Notes: a model not told the origin generated them from the sequence alone. DNA of 64,000 nucleotides from Chryseobacterium sp. (GCA_003248755.1 QFQW01000002.1:44593-108592), one strand, 5' to 3'; numbered from the stretch's first letter, positions 9,391 through 18,202 are shown. Numbers and translations are program-made.

Positions 9391-9428
9391 TAACTTGTCA
9401 ACTGATGACTTTTTGACAAAGATTTTTC

Positions 9429-9463
9429 ATTGGTACAGTTTCTGACTGAAATGATTACCTTTG
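9429..9463 (+). promoter_or_regulatory. Putative rseP promoter
   Basis: TACCTTTG at 9456-9463 matches the -7 consensus. The nearest -33-like element is ATTG at 9429-9432 with a long 23-nt spacer, so the upstream half is uncertain. Leader of about 20 nt. Confidence 0.4.
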
Positions 9464-9489
9464 CGTACCTATAATTTTAAAACATATTA

Positions 9490-10971
9490 ATGGAATTAGC
9501 ATTAAAGATATTTCAGTTTGTACTGAGCATCTCTATTCTTGTAACTTTACACGAGATCGGGCACTTTTTGCCGGCGAAATGGTTCAAAACCAAAGTAGAC
9601 AAATTCTTTTTATTTTTCGACCCTTATTTTTCCATCTTCGCTATGAAGAAGATCAATGGAAAATGGCAATATAAATTCCTTTCCAAAAACCAACCGACTG
9701 AAGAAGAGGTGGAAATAGATGGGAAAAAAGTGCTTCAGCCTATCGATATTTCTGCACTTCCGGACGATGACTGGAGAAAGCACGAAGGTGTGAAATACGG
9801 AATCGGATGGCTTCCTTTCGGTGGTTATGTGAAAATCGCCGGAATGGTGGATGAAAGTATGGACACCGAACAACTGAAAAAACCGGCGCAACCGTGGGAG
9901 TTTCGGGCAAAACCGGCTTGGCAGAGACTGATAATTATGCTTGGTGGTGTAACGGTGAATTTCTTTTTGGCTTGGTTGATTTTTGGTTCATTATCTTATT
10001 TTTACGGAGAGGAGAATTACGATACCGAGAAACTTGGCGGAAAAATGTATTATTCTGAGCCATCATTAAAAATGGGTTTTGAAAATGGTGATAAAATCTT
10101 AAAGGTTGATGGCAAAGTTCAAAAGGACTTTGATAAATTATCTTTGGATGTCCTGTTAAGTGATAACGTAACTGTTCTAAGAAACGGAAAAGAAGTGACT
10201 TTCCCAACAAATGACGAAGGAAAAGCATTGGTTTTGCAGGCTGAAACACCTAAGGCTTTCCTAATGCCAAGAATTGCACCAATAGTTGATACTATTCGCC
10301 AAAAATCTACATCGGATGCTGGACTTAAACTTGGTGATAAAATTCTTAGCATCGATAATCAGAAAATTAATTATTATGATGAATTAGCACCTATCGTTTC
10401 CAAAAAAGCAGGAAAGAAAATAGATGTTTTGGTTAATCGTAATCAAACTTTGATTCCATTATCTATTCCCGTGGATAAAGAAGGAAAAATTGGGGTTGGT
10501 TCTTTCAAAGATTACAAAAAGATGATAACTTTGAACCATTATTCTATTTCTGAGGCTATCGGACGAGGTTATATACGAACTATTGAAAGTTTGACTTATC
10601 AGATAAAGCAATTCAAATTAATTTTCAATAAAACCATTAAAGGTTATAAGAAAGTAGGCGGACCTATCGCTATTGTTAATAATATGCATGTAGACAAAAA
10701 TAAAGATGGGGGACTTTCCATCAACTGGCACGAGTTCTGGGCTTTTACGGCTAAGTTTTCTGTTTGGTTGGCATTTCTTAATCTGATTCCGATTCCAGGA
10801 TTAGATGGTGGCCACGTTCTGTTTACATTATGGGAAATTATTACCAGAAAACCAGTGCCACAGAAAATATTGGAAAACGCACAAATGGTAGGTGTAATTT
10901 TCTTGTTAGGCCTTATGGCGTTAATATTTGGAAATGATATAGTTAAGCTGATAGCGCAAGCTTTGGGCTAA
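9490..10971 (+). CDS. rseP: RIP (site-2 type) intramembrane zinc metalloprotease
   Basis: RseP cleaves membrane-spanning substrates such as anti-sigma factors and remnant signal peptides inside the inner membrane. The 493-residue protein has the zinc motif HEIGH at 21-25 in the first transmembrane segment, the membrane-re-entrant FGGYVKIAGM loop, a middle region with two PDZ-like stretches (around 175-250 and 255-340, the second with SDAGLKLGDKILSIDNQKI), and the C-terminal NLIPIPGLDGGHVLF helix with the third zinc ligand Asp. It is longer than E. coli RseP (450) mainly through an insertion near residues 50-95, as seen in Bacteroidota. Appears monocistronic. Confidence 0.93.
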   Translation: MELALKIFQFVLSISILVTLHEIGHFLPAKWFKTKVDKFFLFFDPYFSIFAMKKINGKWQYKFLSKNQPTEEEVEIDGKKVLQPIDISALPDDDWRKHEGVKYGIGWLPFGGYVKIAGMVDESMDTEQLKKPAQPWEFRAKPAWQRLIIMLGGVTVNFFLAWLIFGSLSYFYGEENYDTEKLGGKMYYSEPSLKMGFENGDKILKVDGKVQKDFDKLSLDVLLSDNVTVLRNGKEVTFPTNDEGKALVLQAETPKAFLMPRIAPIVDTIRQKSTSDAGLKLGDKILSIDNQKINYYDELAPIVSKKAGKKIDVLVNRNQTLIPLSIPVDKEGKIGVGSFKDYKKMITLNHYSISEAIGRGYIRTIESLTYQIKQFKLIFNKTIKGYKKVGGPIAIVNNMHVDKNKDGGLSINWHEFWAFTAKFSVWLAFLNLIPIPGLDGGHVLFTLWEIITRKPVPQKILENAQMVGVIFLLGLMALIFGNDIVKLIAQALG

Positions 10972-10999
10972 AAAAATTAAAAAAAGTTTCAAAAAAAGT

Positions 11000-11030
11000 T
11001 TTGGAGTTTTTAAAAAAGTTTCTATATTTG
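11000..11030 (+). promoter_or_regulatory. Promoter of tRNA-Asn
   Basis: TTTG at 11000-11003, exactly 19 nt, then TATATTTG at 11023-11030. This is a full match to the Bacteroidetes sigma-ABfr consensus, about 27 nt upstream of the mature tRNA 5' end. Confidence 0.8.
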
Positions 11031-11056
11031 CACACGCTTAAAGCAAAAAGAAACAT

Positions 11057-11130
11057 TCCTCTTTAGCTCAGTTGGTTAGAGCATCTGACTGTTAATCAGA
11101 GGGTCGCTGGTTCGAGCCCAGCAAGAGGAG
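11057..11130 (+). tRNA. tRNA-Asn (anticodon GTT)
   Basis: A 74-nt cloverleaf. The acceptor stem TCCTCTT (11057-11063) pairs with AAGAGGA (11123-11129), with discriminator G at 11130. The anticodon stem TCTGA/TCAGA (11084-11088 / 11096-11100) encloses a 7-nt loop with anticodon GTT at 11091-11093. The T arm contains GGTTCGAGCC. The CCA end is not fully encoded (genome reads CAA after the discriminator). A consensus promoter precedes it and a terminator follows. Confidence 0.97.
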
Positions 11131-11131
11131 C

Positions 11132-11162
11132 AAAACCACTAGATTAGTCTGGTGGTTTTTTT
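11132..11162 (+). terminator. Terminator after tRNA-Asn
   Basis: AAAACCACTAGA pairs with TCTGGTGGTTTT around a TTAG loop, followed by T residues. Confidence 0.8.
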
Positions 11163-11269
11163 GTGTATTTATTTCAAATAATTTTGGTTTTGATAGTAAG
11201 CAATATTCTTGTGGATAAGAATCAATATTAAAAGTTTGTTAAATATTATTATTGTAACATCAAAACGCT

Positions 11270-11277
11270 TATTTTTG
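11270..11277 (+). promoter_or_regulatory. Putative -7 box for the first carbonic anhydrase
   Basis: TATTTTTG fits TAnnTTTG. No -33 TTTG at the normal spacing is seen. It would leave a leader of about 70 nt before the TTG start at 11352. Confidence 0.35.
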
Positions 11278-11351
11278 TATGGTTATTGATTTAATCTATT
11301 AAAATTAAGTTTAATTTTATTTAAATTAATATAATTACAAAAATTAACATC

Positions 11352-12017
11352 TTGGCAAAGTCTTACGGGGATATTTTTGAGAACAATAAAAAGTGGGTAG
11401 CATCAAAGCTATCTACTAATCCGGAGTATTTTCATGAGCTGTCTAAAACACAAAATCCAGAATATCTTTACATTGGTTGCTCAGATAGTCGTGTAACTGC
11501 AGAAGATATGATGGGAGCAGAACCGGGGGAAGTTTTTGTTCACCGGAATGTTGCCAATGTTGTAAATACTTTGGATATGAGTTCAACAGCTGTTATTCAA
11601 TATGCTGTGGAACATCTAAAAGTGAAGCATGTTATTGTCTGTGGACATTATAACTGTGGTGGAGTTAAAGCCGCAATGTCATCTCAAGATCTCGGACTAA
11701 TGAATCCATGGCTTAGAACAATCAGAGATGTGTATAGATTGCATCATGTGGAACTGGATGATATAAAAGACGAAGCCAAAAGATACGACAGGCTTGTTGA
11801 GCTGAATGTTCAAGAACAATGCATCAATGTAATAAAAATGGCTTGTGTTCAGGAACGTTATATATTGGAAGAACATCCGGTTGTTCACGGATGGATTTTC
11901 GATTTAAGAACTGGTAATATTATCGATTTGGAAATTGATTTTGAAAAAATCTTAAAAGATATACAGAAGATATATAACCTCACGGATTCTGACTGGGTAA
12001 TGAGCAGAAAAAAATAA
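11352..12017 (+). CDS. Beta-class carbonic anhydrase
   Basis: It interconverts CO2 and bicarbonate. The 221-residue protein has the beta-class zinc ligands Cys43, His99 and Cys102 (in IGCSDSR and VCGHYNCGG) and the Asp45/Arg47 dyad. The start appears to be TTG: no in-frame ATG lies between the last upstream stop and the conserved MAKSYGDIFENNKKW N-terminus. It heads a same-strand cluster with a small protein, a SulP transporter and a second, only distantly similar beta carbonic anhydrase, which suggests a role in bicarbonate supply or pH control. The second enzyme has the same ligands but a different N-terminus, so the two are not a recent duplication. Confidence 0.92.
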   Translation: MAKSYGDIFENNKKWVASKLSTNPEYFHELSKTQNPEYLYIGCSDSRVTAEDMMGAEPGEVFVHRNVANVVNTLDMSSTAVIQYAVEHLKVKHVIVCGHYNCGGVKAAMSSQDLGLMNPWLRTIRDVYRLHHVELDDIKDEAKRYDRLVELNVQEQCINVIKMACVQERYILEEHPVVHGWIFDLRTGNIIDLEIDFEKILKDIQKIYNLTDSDWVMSRKK

Positions 12018-12033
12018 GTTCTTCAAATAGAAT

Positions 12034-12333
12034 ATGAAGCATTTGAGTATTATAACATTAATGGTTTTTCTAAACTTTACTGCACTTCCAGGAGTTGCCG
12101 TAATATTTGGTTGGGATCTACCAAGAACTAATGTTGTAATCAATGAAGAGGAACAACATTCTAATAATACAATAATTATCTACGAAAAAACGATTCCAAA
12201 AATGATGGATATCCACGATTTCATCAAGTTTTTCGAATTAGATACACATAAAAAAATTACTGTAAGCAGGGAAACAAAACTATATTTTCCTCCTCAGCTT
12301 AGTATATTCTCTCCCCCTCCGGAAGTAATATAA
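12034..12333 (+). CDS. Small exported protein in the carbonic anhydrase/SulP cluster
   Basis: A 99-residue protein with a hydrophobic N-terminus (residues 4-26) that could be a signal peptide or membrane anchor, then a polar, Ile-rich region and a Pro-rich tail (FPPQLSIFSPPPEVI). It starts 17 bp after the carbonic anhydrase stop and is followed 190 bp later by the SulP gene. I do not recognise a family. The position suggests a small partner or membrane adaptor, but that is only a guess from context. Confidence 0.55.
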   Translation: MKHLSIITLMVFLNFTALPGVAVIFGWDLPRTNVVINEEEQHSNNTIIIYEKTIPKMMDIHDFIKFFELDTHKKITVSRETKLYFPPQLSIFSPPPEVI

Positions 12334-12525
12334 ATAACACTATTTCTAAAACATCTTTAGAATCATATTTATCCGTTTGTTAAAGGAAACAAAAGGGAAA
12401 TGATTTTATATGATTCATTACTAAAATATTGATTTATTATAATCAATTACATCTGTTATTTATATTTATGAAGTCATCTCGAGCCAGATGATAACATAAG
12501 ACAAATAAAAATATATTATTTTCTT

Positions 12526-14121
12526 ATGAAAAAGTCAACATCTTTGTTTGGAGGTATCAAAGAAAACTTTCCATCCGGATTAGTCGTATTCCTTGTAGCA
12601 TTACCATTATGCCTAGGAATTGCATTGGCGTCAGGAGCACCTCCATTATCTGGCATCATTGCAGGTATTATTGGGGGAATTGTAGTAGGTTCAATCAGTA
12701 ATTCTAATATTTCTGTTTCCGGACCTGCTGCGGGCCTTACTGCTATTGTTTTAGTTGCTATTACAGATATTGGTGCTTTTGAATTATTTCTTTGTGCAGG
12801 AATTATCGCAGGAATCATTCAGCTAATTCTGGGATTTGTACGAGCAGGAAGTATTTCAAATTATTTTCCGAACAATGTTATCGAAGGAATGTTAGCCGGT
12901 ATTGGAATCATTATTATACTGAAGCAGCTTTCACACGCCGTGGGATTTGATAAAGATTACGAAGGACACGAATCTCTTTTTGACAATGGAATTAATTTCG
13001 GGTATTTTTCTGAATTATTAGGAGCTATACATCCGGGTGCTGTTATAGTAACTTTAATTTCTATGGGTATTTTGTTGGCATGGGATCATATTCCCAGCCT
13101 TAAAAGACTCAAACTTTTACCCGGTGCATTGGTTGCAGTGATCGGAGGAATTTTAATCAACGAGTTATTTAAACTTACCGGAAGTTCTTTAGCCATTTCT
13201 TCAAAACATTTGGTTACGCTTCCCACACCAACAACTTTGGATGAATTCAAAGATCTAGTGACCTTTCCGGATTTTGCCGGATTTACAAATCCTAAGGTAT
13301 GGATCACGGGTGCCACAATAGCAATTGTAGCATCTATCGAAACTTTACTTTGTATAGAGGCCTCTGATAGACTAGATATAAGAAGAAGAATCACGGATAC
13401 AAATCTTGAACTTAAAGCTCAAGGAATAGGAAACGTAATAAGCTCTTTTATTGGAGGATTACCAATGACATCTGTTGTTGTAAGGAGCTCTGCCAATGCT
13501 AATGCCGGTGCGACGTCAAAAGTATCTGCAATTATCCATGGTGTTTTATTGTTGCTTTGTGTACTGACGATTCCTGTTGTTTTAAATTTGATTCCGTTGG
13601 CAACATTGGCAGCTGTACTGATTTTGGTAGGATATAAATTAGCGAAGCCAGCAACCTTCAAACACTTTTGGCATAATGGAAAGTATCAGTTTATTCCTTT
13701 TGTGGCAACCGTTGTTGCTGTTGTAGCAACAGATCTTTTGAAAGGTGTTGGGATTGGGCTGCTGATCTCCATTGTTTATATCTTGCAAGGAAATATGAAA
13801 CGAGCCTATTACCTTAGCCGAGAAACACTTAACGATGCTGATGAGATTACAATCAAATTGGCAGAAGAAGTTTCTTTCCTCAATAAAGCAGCGATTAAGA
13901 AAACATTAAAAAATATCAAGTCGGGATCGAAGGTAATCATCGATGCCAAAACGACTTCTTATATCACAACAGATGTACTGGAAATGATACAGGATTTTGC
14001 AAACGTAAGAGCAAAAGAAGAAGACATCGATGTTGAATTAGTAGGATTCAAAACTTCGTATAGAGACTATGCGAGCGATCAGGATTCTCATGTGGTGGTA
14101 ACACATAAAAGAGCCATGTAA
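12526..14121 (+). CDS. SulP family anion transporter with STAS domain (probable bicarbonate transporter)
   Basis: A 531-residue inner membrane protein. The N-terminal part opens with the SulP signature FPSGLVVFLVALPLCLGIALASGAPPL and contains about 12-14 transmembrane segments, including GPAAGLTAIV and the MTSVVVRSSANANAGATS region. The C-terminal STAS domain runs from about 440 to 525 (VIIDAKTTSYITTDVLEMIQDF). SulP proteins carry sulfate, bicarbonate or other anions. The two beta carbonic anhydrases on either side make bicarbonate the most likely substrate here (inference). Typical Na+-dependent BicA-like systems have the same overall build. Confidence 0.88.
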   Translation: MKKSTSLFGGIKENFPSGLVVFLVALPLCLGIALASGAPPLSGIIAGIIGGIVVGSISNSNISVSGPAAGLTAIVLVAITDIGAFELFLCAGIIAGIIQLILGFVRAGSISNYFPNNVIEGMLAGIGIIIILKQLSHAVGFDKDYEGHESLFDNGINFGYFSELLGAIHPGAVIVTLISMGILLAWDHIPSLKRLKLLPGALVAVIGGILINELFKLTGSSLAISSKHLVTLPTPTTLDEFKDLVTFPDFAGFTNPKVWITGATIAIVASIETLLCIEASDRLDIRRRITDTNLELKAQGIGNVISSFIGGLPMTSVVVRSSANANAGATSKVSAIIHGVLLLLCVLTIPVVLNLIPLATLAAVLILVGYKLAKPATFKHFWHNGKYQFIPFVATVVAVVATDLLKGVGIGLLISIVYILQGNMKRAYYLSRETLNDADEITIKLAEEVSFLNKAAIKKTLKNIKSGSKVIIDAKTTSYITTDVLEMIQDFANVRAKEEDIDVELVGFKTSYRDYASDQDSHVVVTHKRAM

Positions 14122-14178
14122 ATCAATCCGTTTTAATTATTAACAATTAAAGCACACACATTTAAAATTTAAAAAAAT

Positions 14179-14814
14179 ATGAAAGCACATACATCCGAAA
14201 CACAAGCAACCATTACACCTGAAAAAGCCTTAGAGTTTTTGAAAGAAGGAAACCAAAGATTTGTGAATAATCTAAAAGCAAATAGGGATCTTTTGGAACA
14301 GGTGAATGCAACGCGTGCAGGACAGTGGCCTTTTGCTGTAATATTGAGCTGTATTGATAGCCGTACATCCGCAGAATTGATTTTTGACCAAGGTCTTGGC
14401 GACATCTTCAGTGTAAGAATCGCCGGAAATTTTGTAAATCAAGACATTCTTGGTTCTATGGAATTTGGTTGTAATGTAGCAGGTTCAAAACTCGTAGTTG
14501 TTCTTGGACATACCAAATGTGGAGCATTAAAGGGTGGTTTGGACGCAGCAGCAATAGAAGGAATGGGAATGGATAATCTAAATCACTTGATTGGTCATTT
14601 TGATCCTATCATCAAAAATATCATTAAGGATGGTGAAGAGCGTTCGTCTAAAAATGAAGATCTTCTTGAAAGATTGAATCACCACAATGTAAAACACGCC
14701 ATAGAAGACATTCGTAGACAAAGTTCAACTCTGAAAAGACTTGAAGACGAAGGTAAAATCAAAATCGTGGGTGCAAATTACGACGTAGAAACAGGCGTTG
14801 TAAACTGGTTATAG
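14179..14814 (+). CDS. Second beta-class carbonic anhydrase
   Basis: A 211-residue enzyme with zinc ligands Cys58, His111 and Cys114 (ILSCIDSR, LGHTKCGALKGG) and the Asp60/Arg62 dyad. The N-terminal TPEKALEFLKEGNQRFVNN helix is typical of the clade often found fused to or next to SulP transporters. It starts 57 bp after the SulP stop, in the same direction, so the two are probably co-transcribed. A GC-rich terminator follows. No signal peptide is present, so hydration occurs in the cytoplasm next to the transporter. Confidence 0.92.
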   Translation: MKAHTSETQATITPEKALEFLKEGNQRFVNNLKANRDLLEQVNATRAGQWPFAVILSCIDSRTSAELIFDQGLGDIFSVRIAGNFVNQDILGSMEFGCNVAGSKLVVVLGHTKCGALKGGLDAAAIEGMGMDNLNHLIGHFDPIIKNIIKDGEERSSKNEDLLERLNHHNVKHAIEDIRRQSSTLKRLEDEGKIKIVGANYDVETGVVNWL

Positions 14815-14847
14815 AATAATATTTTTCTTCATACAATTAGGGAAGTA

Positions 14848-14878
14848 GGCCGGGCAATTGTCCGGCTTGCTTATTTTC
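14848..14878 (+). terminator. Terminator after the carbonic anhydrase/SulP cluster
   Basis: GCCGGGC (14849-14855) pairs with GTCCGGC (14860-14866, one wobble) around an AATT loop. Its 3' side is TTGCTTATTTTCC rather than a pure T run. Confidence 0.65.
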
Positions 14879-14933
14879 CACTATTGAAGAAACAATTTAG
14901 ATAATCTCAAAGTAATTATACATTAAACCAAAA

Positions 14934-15191
14934 ATGAAATTATTCCTAAAAAGTCACATTCTTTCAGGATTTTCAATTGATTACAATAGTCATACGTCCA
15001 AATATGCTCAAATAAAAGAAGGGATGAAATTATCCGACGCAAGAGAAATTCTAGGAATTCCCGATGAATCGAAATATTTTAATGATGATATTATGGATGT
15101 CTATTATTACTTCCCAACAGCAGAAGCTAGATTTTTCTATTCGAAAAAAGACAGTCTGTTAAATCGCTCGTGGAGAACAGATTGGGATTAA
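14934..15191 (+). CDS. Small BamE/SmpA-like protein
   Basis: An 85-residue protein. Residues 28-48 (IKEGMKLSDAREILGIPDES) match the core of the BamE/SmpA/OmlA fold, where a glycine-Met/hydrophobic turn is followed by a short helix and a GxP motif; the following DVYYYFPTAEARFFYSKKDSLL fits the two-stranded remainder. It lacks an obvious signal peptide or lipobox, unlike real BamE, so it is not called bamE. Convergent with pth, with only 3 bp between the stops. Confidence 0.55.
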   Translation: MKLFLKSHILSGFSIDYNSHTSKYAQIKEGMKLSDAREILGIPDESKYFNDDIMDVYYYFPTAEARFFYSKKDSLLNRSWRTDWD

Positions 15192-15194
15192 ATC

Positions 15195-15758
15195 TTACTT
15201 CCCATTAAAAGCACTCATTGTATTCTGAACACCAGCAAAGACAAAAGATAACGCTGCTTGAGAGAACTTTTCTATTCTTTCCGGCAACTTGGCACTTTCC
15301 TCTTCATTCCATTTCCCTAAAACATAGTCAATCTGTTGACCATCCTTGAACTCGGCAGAAATCCCGAAACGTAATCTTGCATATTGATTTGTATTCAGAA
15401 CGGCTTCTATATTTTTGAGACCGTTGTGTCCGGCTGGACTTCCTTTCATTTTCATTCTCAATGAACCAAAAGGTAATGCTAGATCATCAGTAATAATTAA
15501 AATATTTTCCAACGGAATATTTTCTTTCTGCATCCAGAATTTGACAGCATTGCCCGAAAGGTTTACATAGGTGTCAGGTTTTAAAACAAACACTTTTCTA
15601 CCTTTATATTTACCTTCGGCAAGTAGTCCGAAGTTGGAAGATTTGAAGGGTGCTTCTATCTTTTCGGCAATTTTCTCTGCCACTTTGAAGCCGATATTGT
15701 GTCGGGTTTCTGCATACTCTTCGCCTTTGTTTCCTATGCCGACAATAAGATATTTCAT
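15195..15758 (-). CDS. pth: Peptidyl-tRNA hydrolase
   Basis: Pth releases tRNA from prematurely dropped peptidyl-tRNA, an essential recycling step. The 187-residue protein has the N-terminal GIGNKGEEYAETRHNIGF with catalytic His20, the substrate-binding VLKPDTYVNLSG, the IITDDLALPFG segment with the acidic partner of the histidine, and GSPAGHNGLKNIE. Length fits the family. Its ATG overlaps the stop of the upstream lipoprotein gene by 1 bp, so translation may be coupled. Confidence 0.96.
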   Translation of the reverse strand: MKYLIVGIGNKGEEYAETRHNIGFKVAEKIAEKIEAPFKSSNFGLLAEGKYKGRKVFVLKPDTYVNLSGNAVKFWMQKENIPLENILIITDDLALPFGSLRMKMKGSPAGHNGLKNIEAVLNTNQYARLRFGISAEFKDGQQIDYVLGKWNEEESAKLPERIEKFSQAALSFVFAGVQNTMSAFNGK

Positions 15759-16603
15759 TAATCTTGATATTTATATTCGATAAAATCTTGTCCGGCAGTA
15801 CTTTTTGTAGGATAATTTTTACTATCATAAGTATGCGAAAAAGACATTACTTCTGCAGAAGCACCCGTGTTGGTAACTGTTGTTTTTAAAGAATTGTTTG
15901 TGGATAGAAAATTTCCACCTTGTGGAGCTATGCCAATCAAAGAGAGGTTGTATTCTAAAGGAAGGAGTTTGTAGGGTGATTTTTTTGAATCATAAGTGAA
16001 GGAAACAGTATTCGTTTCTGGGCTCATTTCCAGATCTCCGGTTACAGGATTATAAACACCATTTTTGGTCACAGACTTCGTCATGTTTTCTCCCTGGAAT
16101 TCATATGTCGTTTCTAAATATGCTTTAATAGGAAATGGAACTGTATACTCCTGAATAGAAATGATTTTCGAAAGTTTTCCTCCGGAATAGCTATAATTGG
16201 CAGTAATTTTTGCTATGCCAGTAACTTCTGTAACAACCTTAGTAAGATTAGTCCCGGCATAAGTGAAAACGGCAGTTTCTCCAGCATTGGACATTTTGGA
16301 GATTTTGTTGCTGCTATTATAGTCAAACTTGGTAACTTCTCCATCAGCATCTGTATAAGAAATCAGCTTTGTTCCGGTATAATTATAGGTATAATTCTCA
16401 TCTTCATATTGTCCCGTATCATCTTTGAGATGCGACTTCATTTGTTTTAACAGCCTGGTTGTCGTTCCAGAGCCACCATTATTAGGATTGGTTTCGTATT
16501 CTACACCATTCAGAAAATCACCGTTTGCGTCCTGACTCGGTTCACAAGAAGACAGTGTAAAAAATCCGAATATCAATAATAGGAAAGGAAATATATTTTT
16601 CAT
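15758..16603 (-). CDS. Lipoprotein with YD/RHS-like beta repeats
   Basis: The start at 16603 gives a lipoprotein signal: a hydrophobic stretch ending LLIFGFFTLSSC with Cys about residue 20, then polar residues. The upstream ATG at 16624 adds seven residues ahead of the signal and is less likely. The mature part has repeated Y/F-D-x-x-G-like strands (KLISYTDADGEVTKFDYN, KISKMSNAGETAVFTYAG, LTKVVTEV, YSYSGGKLSKII), the pattern of RHS/YD-type beta repeats found in many Bacteroidota surface lipoproteins. No known enzymatic domain. Next to pth by position only. Confidence 0.65.
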   Translation of the reverse strand: MKNIFPFLLLIFGFFTLSSCEPSQDANGDFLNGVEYETNPNNGGSGTTTRLLKQMKSHLKDDTGQYEDENYTYNYTGTKLISYTDADGEVTKFDYNSSNKISKMSNAGETAVFTYAGTNLTKVVTEVTGIAKITANYSYSGGKLSKIISIQEYTVPFPIKAYLETTYEFQGENMTKSVTKNGVYNPVTGDLEMSPETNTVSFTYDSKKSPYKLLPLEYNLSLIGIAPQGGNFLSTNNSLKTTVTNTGASAEVMSFSHTYDSKNYPTKSTAGQDFIEYKYQD

Positions 16604-16663
16604 TGATTGTTTTTCTAATTGCAAAGTTAATTTTTTTAAGATTAATAATTATTTGAAGCGAAA

Positions 16664-17656
16664 CTATTTATAGTCAAAGTGCTCTAAAGAGTTTTGACTT
16701 TTAAGCTGATTCAATTCTTCATGATAAGCTTTCAGTTGTTTCTCATTTAGAGTTCCATTGTTTTTATAAATTTCAACTCTTCTTTTGATTTCTGAATCAA
16801 AATATGTTTTAAAGCTTTCAATAGTTTCCTGTTTATTCCATAACTCATAATATTCACAGATATTGCTAAGGAAATCATTCAGTTCTTCGGCTGTTTTTTC
16901 ATCTACGTTTTTACCAAACGATGTTACCGAACAATAGATTGGTTTTTTATCCGGTTCTGTTTTGGTCATAAACTCCCGATATTTGTTATCAATGAGAGAT
17001 TCGATTTGTTCTTTGTTGAAATAGATATCTTCATCAATATCTTTCATCTGAACAAAATCTCCGGAACTGTAATTATTATTAAAAATATAATTCGCATAAA
17101 CCACAATCTCACCTTTTCCCAAACCTGGCGAAATTCCATAATGTTCCGAAAGGTAAAACAACGCAGGCTCAGAATAATCGATACTGTCTTTTAGATTTGC
17201 GACAAACAGTTCGATTTTGGTTCCGTCTTTATCTGTGGCGATTCTTTTTTCAAGATTCTTGTAAGATTGATATTCATACAAAGTATCCGACGCTTTTTTG
17301 AAATATCGAATAGGCGATTCTGCACTGTAAGTCCGGAAGCCATTACCCGAAACATACTTTTTGTTATAAAGCAAACCATCCATTCTATAGATATTTTTAC
17401 GATAAGCGTAATAGAAATTAATGGTATTTCTAATATATTTCTTCTCAGAATTGTAACTTATCGAATAAGCAGGAACCGATTTGTCTTTGGAATTAAATCT
17501 CACAGAAATCCCAGCTTCGTTATCTGCTTCACTTAGAAAAGTCATTTCCTTGTCGTAATGATATTTCAGAATTTGAGCGTTGCAAAAAGAAACCATTGCT
17601 ATGAAAAACAATAGAATAAATTTCTTTTTATTAAAGTAAAATCGAGGTTGGTCCAT
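16664..17656 (-). CDS. Exported protein of unknown function
   Basis: A 330-residue protein with a charged N-terminus followed by a signal-peptide-like segment (about residues 11-28, ending FCNAQ). The mature part mixes beta-rich sequence (residues 30-200) with a C-terminal helical, charged region rich in Lys and Glu (about 225-330, for example NEKQLKAYHEELNQLKSQ). No family recognised. It lies downstream of a toxin/antitoxin-like pair in the same direction (13 bp from the toxin stop), but this is probably independent. Confidence 0.6.
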   Translation of the reverse strand: MDQPRFYFNKKKFILLFFIAMVSFCNAQILKYHYDKEMTFLSEADNEAGISVRFNSKDKSVPAYSISYNSEKKYIRNTINFYYAYRKNIYRMDGLLYNKKYVSGNGFRTYSAESPIRYFKKASDTLYEYQSYKNLEKRIATDKDGTKIELFVANLKDSIDYSEPALFYLSEHYGISPGLGKGEIVVYANYIFNNNYSSGDFVQMKDIDEDIYFNKEQIESLIDNKYREFMTKTEPDKKPIYCSVTSFGKNVDEKTAEELNDFLSNICEYYELWNKQETIESFKTYFDSEIKRRVEIYKNNGTLNEKQLKAYHEELNQLKSQNSLEHFDYK

Positions 17657-17669
17657 TAAGAATTATTCT

Positions 17670-17963
17670 TTACTTCAAGAAATCAAGTCTATTGGGATTT
17701 TGTCTGCAATTGAGAAAAAAGAGAACCCAAATTTCATCTTCATTAACAGAGAAATAAAACTTAACATTTCTATTCCCAATCAAAGCTTGAAATATATTTT
17801 CTGAAAACTTTTGATAAACAACGAGATTTTGAGATACATTTTCCAGAACATTTTCCAGTTCAGCATACAAATCTAGAATCTCTTTTTCCGTCCATCTGTA
17901 ATAGAGAAATTCTGCAATTTCGATTAAAGATTCTTCTGCTTCTTTTGTGTATCTAATTCGCAT
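17670..17963 (-). CDS. ParE/RelE-type toxin-like protein
   Basis: A 97-residue protein with the RelE/ParE fold pattern: MRIRYTKEAEESLIEIAEFLY at the N-terminus (beta strand plus helix), a second helix (EILDLYAELENVLENVS) and C-terminal strands FYFSVNEDEIWVLFFLNCRQNP. The ending with R-Q-N-P resembles the ParE C-terminus. ParE toxins act on DNA gyrase and RelE toxins cut ribosome-bound mRNA; the sequence does not settle which. It overlaps the upstream small gene by 40 bp, as expected for an antitoxin/toxin operon. Confidence 0.75.
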   Translation of the reverse strand: MRIRYTKEAEESLIEIAEFLYYRWTEKEILDLYAELENVLENVSQNLVVYQKFSENIFQALIGNRNVKFYFSVNEDEIWVLFFLNCRQNPNRLDFLK

Positions 17964-18169
17964 AATTTTTGGAAGAACTTATCTTTCATCTCCTTGGAAT
18001 CAATGGAGTTTTCTTTATTAGCTTTTTCACGTATATTTTCAAGATATATTTTCAACTTATCTTCAGAAATCTCATCTTCTATAATTTCGATTTCTTTATA
18101 TTTTTTCAGAAAATCTTTTACCAAAGAAAGTAAATTTGGATTTTCTGTTCTTATTGTTAAAGTATTCAT
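17924..18169 (-). CDS. Probable cognate antitoxin
   Basis: With the start at 18169 (MNTLTIRTENPN) this is an 81-residue, charged, helical protein; a start at 18190 would add seven residues. The N-terminal beta strand (NTLTIRTENPNLLSLVKDFLKKY) and acidic middle (IEIIEDEISEDKLK) resemble small antitoxins found with ParE/RelE toxins in Bacteroidota. It overlaps the toxin by 40 bp in another frame, so the toxin start lies inside this gene. Assigned by context; the family is not recognised. Confidence 0.6.
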   Translation of the reverse strand: MNTLTIRTENPNLLSLVKDFLKKYKEIEIIEDEISEDKLKIYLENIREKANKENSIDSKEMKDKFFQKLCELDTQKKQKNL

Positions 18170-18202
18170 TTCTAAAATTTTATTAATCAAATATAATCAA
18201 TT

